Shown piece after piece: positions 57,409 through 64,000 of a stretch of 64,000 bases of DNA. The stretch lies in contig DASVDE010000022.1 in NCBI GenBank assembly GCA_036381235.1, positions 118,753-182,752 on the forward strand, given 5' to 3'. This DNA comes from DASVDE01 sp036381235. GTDB taxonomy: Bacteria > Actinomycetota > Thermoleophilia > Solirubrobacterales > 70-9. Each line of letters starts with the position of its first letter. Within the stretch, counting starts at the first letter, position 1. The notes beneath the pieces are model-generated. The model had not been told where the DNA came from, did not search any database, and was given only the letters and a program-made list of their open reading frames with translations. Both the position numbers and the translations under genes were made by a program.

Positions 57409-58272
57409 TCAGGCGAGACTGGGGCGCATCTGCCGCAACCTTTTCACCCGCTCCTCGATCGGCGGGTGCGTGGAGAACAGGCTGCCGATGCCCTTTGCGG
57501 CAAACGGCTTGACGATGTAGAGCGGCTCCGCCGCCTGGTTGACGTGCATCGGCATCGCCGCCGCCCCCTGCTCCAGTCGCAGCAGCGCGCTGGCCAGCGA
57601 CTCCGGGTTACCGCAGATCGCCGCCCCGCCCGCGTCGGCCGCGTACTCGCGCTGGCGTGAGATCGAGAGCTGGATGATCGTCGCCGCGATCGGCGCCAAG
57701 AGCACCAGCGCCAGCGAGGCGATCAGCCCCAACGGGCCGGAGTCCTCGTCGCCGCCGAACCAGAGCAGCATGTAACCGAGGTAGGTGATCGCCGCGCCGA
57801 TCGTCGCCGCGACCGACTGGATCAGGATGTCGCGGTGTCTGATGTGGGCCAGCTCATGGGCGAGGACGCCGCGCAGCTCCTCCTCGGAGAGCAGGTTGAG
57901 GATTCCCCGGGTCACGGCGACGGCCGAATGCTCGGGGTTGCGGCCGGTGGCGAAGGCGTTGGGCTGGTCCTGCGGGATCACGTAGAGGCGCGGCATAGGC
58001 AGCCCGGCGCGTGTGGTCAGCTCCCGCACCGACTGGTAGAGCTTCGGCGCCTCGTCTTCGGAGACCGGCTTGGCGCCGCTCATTTTCAGCGCCATCTTGT
58101 CGCTGAAGAAGTAGGCGCCCATGTTCATCAGGGCCGCCATCCCGAGGAAGAGCAGGGCCGTGCTCTGTCCGCCGATCGCGAAACCGATCACGACGAAGAG
58201 ACCGGACAGCACCGCGAGCAAGATCGTGGTCCGCAGGGTGGCACCGAAAGTCGACTGCTTGGTGGTGGTCAT
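57409..58272 (-). CDS. htpX: HtpX-like membrane metalloprotease
   Basis: 287 residues. Two N-terminal membrane helices, the zinc motif HELAH (His139, Glu140, His143), two further helices, and the third ligand in REYAADAGGA. It degrades damaged membrane proteins. Divergent from the Rrf2-SUF operon. The C-terminal THPPIEERVKRL is typical of the family. Confidence 0.94.
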   Translation of the reverse strand: MTTTKQSTFGATLRTTILLAVLSGLFVVIGFAIGGQSTALLFLGMAALMNMGAYFFSDKMALKMSGAKPVSEDEAPKLYQSVRELTTRAGLPMPRLYVIPQDQPNAFATGRNPEHSAVAVTRGILNLLSEEELRGVLAHELAHIRHRDILIQSVAATIGAAITYLGYMLLWFGGDEDSGPLGLIASLALVLLAPIAATIIQLSISRQREYAADAGGAAICGNPESLASALLRLEQGAAAMPMHVNQAAEPLYIVKPFAAKGIGSLFSTHPPIEERVKRLRQMRPSLA

Positions 58273-58326
58273 TGCCGCTGTTGCTCCTCCGTTGGTTGGC
58301 CTTTCAATTATGGCGCAGCCTCATAA

Positions 58327-58350
58327 CCGACCGCTTTTGTAGGATTTAAG
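58327..58350 (+). promoter_or_regulatory. Candidate Rrf2/SufR operator-promoter 1
   Basis: CCGACC, six bases, then GTAGGATTTAAG, ending 4 bases before the Rrf2-family ATG. The same arrangement occurs before the Rieske-sufB genes. TAGGAT is a likely -10, which would put the transcript start at or within a few bases of the ATG. Confidence 0.6.
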
Positions 58351-58353
58351 AAG

Positions 58354-58827
58354 ATGTTGTTCTCGACCAAAGCCGAGTACGGAGTGCGACTGATGGTCGA
58401 GCTGGGCCGTCAGCCCGGCTCGATGCCGATCTCTCTCAGCGCCGTGGCCGAAGCGGAGCGGCTGCCGCTTTCCTATCTGGAGCACCTGGTGGCGAAGCTG
58501 CGCAACGCGGGCCTGGTCACCTCGACCCGCGGCGCCCATGGCGGCTACCGCCTCGCCAAGCCGGCCGAGGAGATCACGATGGATTCGGTGGTCGAGGCGC
58601 TGGAGGGCCAGATCGCCCCGATGGAGTGCTTTCACGAGACGCCCGAGGGCAAGGTCCTGTGCTCGCACGAGAACGACGGCGATCGCGCCTGCGCGACGAA
58701 GCTGCTGTGGACGCGGGTCCAGGGGGGCGTCACCAAGGCCCTGGCGGGCACGACGCTCGCCGAGCTGGTGGAGTTCTCGGGCCCCGATGCCCGCGCCGAG
58801 CGAGTGCCGGTCGGCAGCGCCGCCTAG
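58354..58827 (+). CDS. Rrf2-family regulator (IscR/SufR-like)
   Basis: 157 residues. The winged helix has SAVAEAERLPLSYLEHLVAKLRNAG split over the recognition helix, and GAHGGYRLAKP in the wing. Three cysteines (Cys92, Cys103, Cys113) in the order C-x10-C-x9-C fit an Fe-S binding loop. It probably senses Fe-S status and represses the suf genes that follow. First gene of the suf operon. Confidence 0.85.
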   Translation: MLFSTKAEYGVRLMVELGRQPGSMPISLSAVAEAERLPLSYLEHLVAKLRNAGLVTSTRGAHGGYRLAKPAEEITMDSVVEALEGQIAPMECFHETPEGKVLCSHENDGDRACATKLLWTRVQGGVTKALAGTTLAELVEFSGPDARAERVPVGSAA

Positions 58828-58847
58828 ACAAATTCGACTGAAACGGA

Positions 58848-59639
58848 GTGGAGTTGGCTGAGCTCGAGATTCGCAACCTGCACGTGAGCGCCGAGGACAA
58901 GGAGATCCTGCGCGGGCTCGACCTCGATGTCGAGAAGGGCAAGGTCCACGCTCTGATGGGTCCCAACGGCTCGGGCAAGTCGACTCTGGCCAACGCGATC
59001 ATGGGCCACCCGGCCCTGGAGGTGACTGAGGGCTCGATCGTCTTCAAGGGCGAGGACCTGACCGAGGCCGATCCCGACGAGCGCTCGCGCGCCGGCCTTT
59101 TCATGGCCTTCCAGTACCCGGTCGCGATCCCCGGCGTCTCGGTCAGCAAGTACCTGCGAATGATCATCAACGCCCACCGCGAGGCGCGCGGCGAGGAGCA
59201 GGTGAAGATCAAAGATTTCGCCAAGCTCGCGCGGGAGGCGATGGACCTGGCGAACATCCCACAGGACTTCTCCAGCCGCTATCTCAACGACGGCTTCTCC
59301 GGCGGCGAGAAGAAGCGGATGGAGCTGTTGCAGCTGGCGCTGCTGCGGCCGGAGATCGCGGTCCTCGACGAGACCGACTCCGGCCTGGACATCGACGCCC
59401 TGCGCACGGTCGCCGACGGGGTCAACAAGTTCGCCGGCCCCGACATGGGCGTCCTGATCATCACCCACTACCAGCGGATCCTGCACATGGTGAAGCCGGA
59501 CTTCGTCCACGTCATGTTCGAGGGGCGGATCGTCAAGGAGGGCGGCCCGGAGCTGGTAGGTGTGCTCGAGGAGAAGGGCTACGGCTGGATCCGCGAGGAG
59601 GTTGCCGCGAGCGCGAGCGGAGGGAGCGTCACGGTCTGA
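58848..59639 (+). CDS. sufC: SUF system ATPase SufC
   Basis: 263 residues from a GTG. Walker A GPNGSGKSTLANAIMG near 38, signature FSGGEKKRMELLQLALL, and the SufC-specific DETDSGLDIDAL. It powers the SufBCD scaffold. The last 12 residues are low-complexity Ala/Ser/Gly and may come from a decayed leader repeat at the sufC-sufS junction. In most actinobacteria sufC follows sufB and sufD; here it comes first. Confidence 0.95.
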   Translation: MELAELEIRNLHVSAEDKEILRGLDLDVEKGKVHALMGPNGSGKSTLANAIMGHPALEVTEGSIVFKGEDLTEADPDERSRAGLFMAFQYPVAIPGVSVSKYLRMIINAHREARGEEQVKIKDFAKLAREAMDLANIPQDFSSRYLNDGFSGGEKKRMELLQLALLRPEIAVLDETDSGLDIDALRTVADGVNKFAGPDMGVLIITHYQRILHMVKPDFVHVMFEGRIVKEGGPELVGVLEEKGYGWIREEVAASASGGSVTV

Positions 59640-59688
59640 TGTTTCGCGACCGGAGCTCGCGCGAAGCATTCATGCGGGGGGCTTCCCG

Positions 59689-60930
59689 ATGACGGTCGCA
59701 ACTTTTCCGATCGAGAAGGTCCGCGCCGCTTTCCCGGCGCTGGAACGCGAGATTCACGGGCAACCGGTCGCCTATCTCGACAGCGGCGCCAGCGCCCAGC
59801 GGGTGCTGGCCTCGATCCAGGCGGTCGACCGCTACGAGCGCGCCCACCACTCCAACGTCCACCGCGGCTCCCACACCCTCTCGGCTGAGGCGACCGCGGC
59901 CTACGAGGGGGCGAGGGCGACGGTCGCCGACCATCTCGGCGCCGGCGACCGGCGCGAGGTGATCTTCGTCCGCAACGCGACCGAGGCGATCAACCTGGTG
60001 GCGAGGGCCTGGGGCGACGCCAACGTCGGGCAGGGCGACCGGATCGTCCTCACCGAGATGGAGCATCACTCGAACGTCGTGCCCTGGCAGCAGCTCGCCG
60101 AGCGGGTCGGGGCCGAGATCGACTGGGTGCCCGTCGACGACGAGGGACTGCTGGACATGGGGGCGCTCGAGATCCTGCTCGAGCGGGGCCCGAAGCTGGT
60201 CGCCGTCACCCACGTCTCCAACGTGCTGGGGACCGAGAACCCGGTCGCGGAGATCGCCCGCCTGGCGCACGACGCGGGCGCGGTGGTGCTGGTGGACGGT
60301 GCCCAGGCGGCCCCGAAGCTCGCGGTCGACGTCGCGGCGCTCGGCGTCGACTTCTATGCGCTGACCGGCCACAAGCTCTATGCGCCTACGGGGATCGGCG
60401 CGCTCTGGGCCCGCCTGGACCTGCTGCGGGCCATGCCTCCCTTCCTCGGCGGCGGCTCGATGATCAAGAAGGTCACCAGGGAGGGAACCGCCTACGCCGA
60501 CCCGCCCGCCCGCTTCGAGGCCGGGACGCCCGCGATCGCGCAGGCGATCGGGATGGCGTCGGCCCTGCGCTGGCTCGACGGCCTCGGCATGGAGGCCGTC
60601 CTCGCGCACGAGCGCAGGATCGCTGACTACACGCTGGAGCGGCTTGCCGAGGTGCCCGGCCTGCGCGTGTTCGGCCCGCCGCGCGGGGGCGAGCGGGTGG
60701 GACCGGTCTCCTTCGAGCTCGACGGCGTCCACGCCCACGACGTCTCCGAGATCCACGACCGCCACGGCGTCGCCGTCCGCGCCGGCCACCACTGCGCCCA
60801 GCCGCTGATGGACCGCTTCGGCATCGCCGCCACGGCTCGCGCCAGCTTCGGCGTCTACACGATCCCCGAGGAGATCGACCGGCTGGTCGAGGGGCTGCTG
60901 GACGCGCGGCGGGTGTTCGGGGTCGACTGA
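59689..60930 (+). CDS. sufS: Cysteine desulfurase SufS
   Basis: 413 residues, fold type I PLP enzyme of the group II desulfurases. PLP Lys229 is in ALTGHKLYAPTG and the persulfide Cys369 in RAGHHCAQPLM. NATEAINLVA and EMEHHSNVVPW are further markers. It mobilises sulfur from cysteine to SufU. The ATG at 59689 is selected by homology start and lies after a short GC-rich junction. Confidence 0.95.
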   Translation: MTVATFPIEKVRAAFPALEREIHGQPVAYLDSGASAQRVLASIQAVDRYERAHHSNVHRGSHTLSAEATAAYEGARATVADHLGAGDRREVIFVRNATEAINLVARAWGDANVGQGDRIVLTEMEHHSNVVPWQQLAERVGAEIDWVPVDDEGLLDMGALEILLERGPKLVAVTHVSNVLGTENPVAEIARLAHDAGAVVLVDGAQAAPKLAVDVAALGVDFYALTGHKLYAPTGIGALWARLDLLRAMPPFLGGGSMIKKVTREGTAYADPPARFEAGTPAIAQAIGMASALRWLDGLGMEAVLAHERRIADYTLERLAEVPGLRVFGPPRGGERVGPVSFELDGVHAHDVSEIHDRHGVAVRAGHHCAQPLMDRFGIAATARASFGVYTIPEEIDRLVEGLLDARRVFGVD

Positions 60931-60954
60931 CCAGGCTGCGCTAGCCTCGAAGCG

Positions 60955-61410
60955 ATGGACGAGCTTTATCGCGAGCAGATCCTCGAGCACTACAAGCGGC
61001 CGCACAACTTCGGCCGCCTCGAGGCGCCCGACCTCGAGTTCGAGGACACCAACCCCTTCTGCGGCGACGAACAGCACGTGATGCTGGGCCTCGACGAGGA
61101 CGGCCGGGTGGCCGAGGTCGCCTTCGAGGGCAAGGGCTGCGCGATCTCCACCGCGGCCACCTCGCTGCTCAGCGACGAGCTGCTCGGCAAGACCCGCGAG
61201 GAGCTGCTGCGGCTGCCGAAAGAGTTCGTCCTCGACCTCCTCGGCATCGACATCTCCGCAACGCGCATGAAGTGCGCGATGCTCGGCCTCAAGGTCGTGA
61301 AGAGCGCCAGCCTCGGCAAGCCGGCCGAATGGGAGGACGAGGGTGAGGCCGGCGACCCCGCTGAGGCGGAACGAGCGAGCGACGAAATCTGGCTCAACGC
61401 GAGCGAGTGA
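60955..61410 (+). CDS. sufU: SufU/IscU-type sulfur acceptor
   Basis: 151 residues. Ligands Cys36 and Asp38 (NPFCGDE), Cys62 (GKGCAIS) and Cys107 (MKCAML). The Cys62-Cys107 spacing of 45 is close to IscU and shorter than in Bacillus SufU, which carries an extra insertion there. The partner gene sufS and the Asp favour a zinc-bound SufU that accepts persulfide. The short loop leaves a scaffold role possible. Confidence 0.9.
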   Translation: MDELYREQILEHYKRPHNFGRLEAPDLEFEDTNPFCGDEQHVMLGLDEDGRVAEVAFEGKGCAISTAATSLLSDELLGKTREELLRLPKEFVLDLLGIDISATRMKCAMLGLKVVKSASLGKPAEWEDEGEAGDPAEAERASDEIWLNASE

Positions 61411-61456
61411 CGCCGAAGTCTCGTTGTCGCCTGGCGGCCGCCGACCTCGGGTCGCT

Positions 61457-62254
61457 CTAGCCGCCCGGCTGCATCTCGGGATCCGGCTGGATCACCGCGA
61501 AGGCGGCGCCGAAGGGATCCTGGACGACGGCCACCCGTCCCACGCGGGGGATGTCCATCGGCCCGAAGGCAACGCTGCCGTCGTGCTCCTTGGCGGTGGC
61601 CAGGGTGGCGTTGGCGTCGTCGACGGCGAAATAGACGAGCCAGTTGTCCGGCACCTCCTCGGGAACACGACCGGTGATGTCGAGGACCCCGCCGAAGGAC
61701 TCGCCGTCCACCGCGATCGTCGTGTAGGTGCCGGTCCCCTCGTACTCTTCATCCTCGTAGGACCAGCCGAAGAGCTCGGCGTAGAAGGGCTTCGCGCTCT
61801 CGGGGTCGCGGGTGTTCAGCTCGCTCCAGGTCAGGGCCCCCGCCTCCCTCACCAGGTCGGCGCCGACGTTCTTTCCGGGCTGCCAGATGCCGAAGACGGC
61901 GCCGGTCGGGTCCGAGAGGACCGCCATCCGGCCGTAGTCGAGGACGCTCATCGGCTCCACCAGGACGCTGCCGCCGAGCTCGCCCGCCCTGGCGGCGGTC
62001 GAGTCGGCGTCCTCGACGGCGATGTAGGTCATCCAGGCGGGCGGCTGGCCCTCCTGCATCAGCCTCATCACGCCACCGACATTCCTGCCGTCGAGCTGGG
62101 CAGTGCGGTAGCCGCCCGTCTGCTCGGCGTTCTCGTCCTCTTGCAGCTGCCAGCCGAAGACACTGCCGTAGAACTCGCCGGCGGCATCCTGGTCGGGGGT
62201 GCCGAGGTCGATCCAGCAGGGCGTGCCGGGCTTGTAGCTGGTCTTCACGGTCAT
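61457..62254 (-). CDS. Tandem VOC (glyoxalase-fold) protein
   Basis: 265 residues with two VOC modules (about 8-128 and 135-258): CWIDLGTPDQDAAGEFYGSVFGW versus SELNTRDPESAKPFYAELFGW begin each. DPTGAVFGIWQ and DPFGAAFAVIQ end each. Two-module proteins of this type are often annotated as hydroxylase or glyoxalase-like in actinobacteria; the substrate is unknown. It is inserted in opposite orientation within the suf region. The ATG at 62254 is preferred over 62281. Confidence 0.8.
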   Translation of the reverse strand: MTVKTSYKPGTPCWIDLGTPDQDAAGEFYGSVFGWQLQEDENAEQTGGYRTAQLDGRNVGGVMRLMQEGQPPAWMTYIAVEDADSTAARAGELGGSVLVEPMSVLDYGRMAVLSDPTGAVFGIWQPGKNVGADLVREAGALTWSELNTRDPESAKPFYAELFGWSYEDEEYEGTGTYTTIAVDGESFGGVLDITGRVPEEVPDNWLVYFAVDDANATLATAKEHDGSVAFGPMDIPRVGRVAVVQDPFGAAFAVIQPDPEMQPGG

Positions 62255-62374
62255 CGCTGCTCCTCTCGCTCGAAGGTCCACCTCAAAGACCGCACTGCAC
62301 GGCGAAACTCATCGCTCCACCCGATCTTCCCACCAGCGACGTCCCGCGGGTTGCCATCGCGTTATCGCTAAAAT

Positions 62375-62397
62375 CCGACCTTGGAAGTAGGATTAAG
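62375..62397 (+). promoter_or_regulatory. Candidate Rrf2/SufR operator-promoter 2
   Basis: CCGACC, six bases, then GTAGGATTAAG, the same arrangement as at 58327. It starts 67 bases before the Rieske gene. A small CCCGC/GCGGG hairpin follows in the leader (62404-62419). Confidence 0.6.
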
Positions 62398-62441
62398 TCG
62401 CATCCCGCACGAGAGCGGGTAGCGAGAACCCAGGAGCCTCT

Positions 62442-62768
62442 TTGTCGGACGCCGCAGGAACAACCATCGCAGTGTGCCCGCTGGCCGAGCTGCCGCCGGG
62501 CGGCAGGCGCCTGGTCGAGCACGAGGGTCGCAAGATCGGCGTCTTCAACTGCGACGGCTCGCTGTACGCGATCGAGGACCGCTGCTCGCACGACGACGGG
62601 CCGCTGGCGGAGGGCGAGTTCGACACCTCCGCCTGCACCGTCGAGTGCCCCCGGCACGGCTCGCTCTTCGACCTGACCACCGGCAGGCCGAAGACCCTCC
62701 CCGCCTATGCTCCGGTGCAGACGTTCACGGCGGCCGTCGTGGACGACAACATCGTCCTGGAGGTCTGA
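62442..62768 (+). CDS. Rieske-type [2Fe-2S] ferredoxin
   Basis: 108 residues from a TTG with ribosome site AGGAG 5 bases upstream, which decides the start. Rieske ligands are Cys and His in DRCSHDDG and in VECPRHGS. No membrane anchor or fused oxygenase. Such small Rieske proteins occur in actinobacterial suf operons and may move electrons for cluster assembly. It is 4 bases before sufB. Confidence 0.9.
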   Translation: MSDAAGTTIAVCPLAELPPGGRRLVEHEGRKIGVFNCDGSLYAIEDRCSHDDGPLAEGEFDTSACTVECPRHGSLFDLTTGRPKTLPAYAPVQTFTAAVVDDNIVLEV

Positions 62769-62772
62769 CGCC

Positions 62773-64000
62773 ATGGCAACGCCAGAGGCAGTAGCAGAGA
62801 AGAGAGAGCTTGCCGGCATCAACGCCGACTACAAGGAGAAGTTCGGCTTCCACGATCCCGAGACGGGCTACGCCTACAAAGCCCCTAAGGGCCTCTCCCG
62901 CGAGGTCGTCGAGTCGATCTCCGAGTACAAGGACGAGCCGCAGTGGATGCGGGACTTCCGGCTGAAGGCGCTGGAGCACTTCGAAAGCCGGCCCACCCCG
63001 ACCTGGGGCGGCAACCTGGGCCAGATCGACTGGGAAGACATCCACTACTTCGTGCGCGCCTCCGAAAAGGCGAGCCAGGACTGGGACGACGTCCCCGAGG
63101 ACATCAAGAACACCTTCGACCGGCTCGGCATCCCCGAGGCGGAGCGCAAATTCCTCGCCGGCGTCGGCGCCCAGTACGAGTCCGAGGTCGTCTACCACCA
63201 GGTTCGCGAGGACCTCGAGAAGCAGGGCGTGATCTTCCTCGACATGGACTCCGGCCTGCGCGAGCACGAGGACCTCGTGCGCGAGCACTGGGCCACCGTG
63301 ATCCCGCCCAACGACAACAAGCTGGCGGCGCTGAACAGCGCGGTCTGGTCGGGCGGCTCCTTCGTCTACGTGCCGGCGGGCGTCAAGGTCGAGATGCCGC
63401 TGCAGGCCTACTTCCGCATCAACACGGAGAACATGGGCCAGTTCGAGCGGACGCTGATCATCGCCGAGGAGGGCTCGGACGTCCACTACATCGAGGGCTG
63501 CACCGCCCCGGTCTACTCGACCGACTCGCTGCACTCCGCGGTCGTCGAGATCAAGGCGCTCAAGGGCTCGCGCGTCCGCTACACGACCGTCCAGAACTGG
63601 TCGCAGAACGTCTACAACCTCGTCACGAAGCGGGCGATCGCCTACGAGGACGCGACGATGGAATGGGTCGACTGCAACCTCGGCTCGAAGCTGACCATGA
63701 AGTACCCGTCGATCTACCTGCTCGGCGAGGAGGCCCACGGCGAGATCCTCTCGATCGCGTTCGCGGGCGCCGGCCAGCACCAGGACGCCGGCGGCAAGAT
63801 CATCCACGGCGCGCCGCGCACCTCCTCCTCGATCTTCTCCAAGTCGATCTCCAAGGACGGCGGCCGCGCCACCTACCGCGGCCTGCTCGAGGTCGCCGAG
63901 GGCGCGACCGAGACCAAGTCCAAGGTGGTCTGCGATGCGCTGCTCCTCGACGAGGAGTCGCGGTCGGACACCTACCCGACGATCCGCATCGACGAGTCCG
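62773..64000 (+). CDS. sufB: SUF scaffold protein SufB (3' partial)
   Basis: 409 codons before the window ends; complete SufB is about 470. Family blocks: FGFHDPETGYAYKAPKGLSREVV split across the start, VWSGGSFVYVPAGVKVEMPLQAYF, EEGSDVHYIEGCTAPVYS, and IHGAPRTSSSIFSKSISKDGG. It builds Fe-S clusters with SufC and SufD; sufD is expected just past the edge. The start ATG follows the Rieske stop by 4 bases. Confidence 0.95.
   Translation, partial: MATPEAVAEKRELAGINADYKEKFGFHDPETGYAYKAPKGLSREVVESISEYKDEPQWMRDFRLKALEHFESRPTPTWGGNLGQIDWEDIHYFVRASEKASQDWDDVPEDIKNTFDRLGIPEAERKFLAGVGAQYESEVVYHQVREDLEKQGVIFLDMDSGLREHEDLVREHWATVIPPNDNKLAALNSAVWSGGSFVYVPAGVKVEMPLQAYFRINTENMGQFERTLIIAEEGSDVHYIEGCTAPVYSTDSLHSAVVEIKALKGSRVRYTTVQNWSQNVYNLVTKRAIAYEDATMEWVDCNLGSKLTMKYPSIYLLGEEAHGEILSIAFAGAGQHQDAGGKIIHGAPRTSSSIFSKSISKDGGRATYRGLLEVAEGATETKSKVVCDALLLDEESRSDTYPTIRIDES

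Overview
This window is chromosomal DNA from a high-GC bacterium, most likely an actinobacterial lineage of the Thermoleophilia/Solirubrobacterales type. The basis is gene content: a GuaB3-type IMP dehydrogenase paralogue, a CysO/CysM/Mec cysteine pathway, a DUF3352 lipoprotein, a c-di-AMP riboswitch in front of an M23 peptidase, caa3-type oxidase genes, and very high GC with GTG and TTG starts. This placement is inference; there is no rRNA or tRNA gene to confirm it. No gene-free stretch exceeds about 260 bases, and I saw no CRISPR array, prophage or intact insertion sequence.

Layout. 1-10.7 kb is a terminal oxidase region. It has a normal A2-type cytochrome c oxidase (ctaC, ctaD and ctaE on the minus strand), heme O and heme A synthases, a di-heme cytochrome c lipoprotein and small membrane subunits. 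It also has a second subunit II/subunit I pair that has lost almost all copper and heme ligands. Two genes made of UspA-like modules are interleaved with the oxidase genes. 10.7-18.8 kb holds a glycosyltransferase, a zinc-ribbon protein, a secreted protein, an amidase with a small partner, an ABC-2 exporter and a trehalase-like hydrolase. 18.8-29.8 kb is housekeeping on the minus strand (infA, cca, alr, CBS protein, nnrD, DUF3352, glmS, glmM, rpsI, rplM). 29.8-32.2 kb has the riboswitch-controlled M23 peptidase and a Zur-ZIP zinc operon. 32.2-39 kb holds guaA, guaB3, a sugar kinase, a D,D-carboxypeptidase, a LysM protein, pyrF and HU. 39-45.7 kb has tldE/tldD, a CDF transporter, rdgB, rph and a VapBC-like pair. 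45.8-54.2 kb has a Flp pilin, a second glycosyltransferase, nadB, hyuA/hyuB and two poorly known genes. 54.2-57.4 kb is the sulfur-carrier cysteine pathway (moeZ, cysO, cysM, mec). 57.4-64 kb has htpX and a SUF Fe-S region (Rrf2 regulator, sufC, sufS, sufU, Rieske ferredoxin, sufB cut by the window edge).

The most unusual content is not a single gene. (1) The ligand-less oxidase pair is intact in reading frame and keeps its gene order. (2) A roughly 66-bp repeat carries a mini-ORF of about 20 codons and a three-arm hairpin. It sits directly in front of four or five unrelated genes, often starting on the stop codon of the gene before. (3) A palindromic 84-92 bp element lies inside four coding sequences (guaA, the D,D-carboxypeptidase, a glycosyltransferase, rpsI). 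Its stems covary between copies, it leaves the reading frame open, and it falls at domain edges. (4) Two pairs of shared promoter/operator motifs link the Rrf2 and Rieske-sufB promoters, and the cysM and moeZ promoters.
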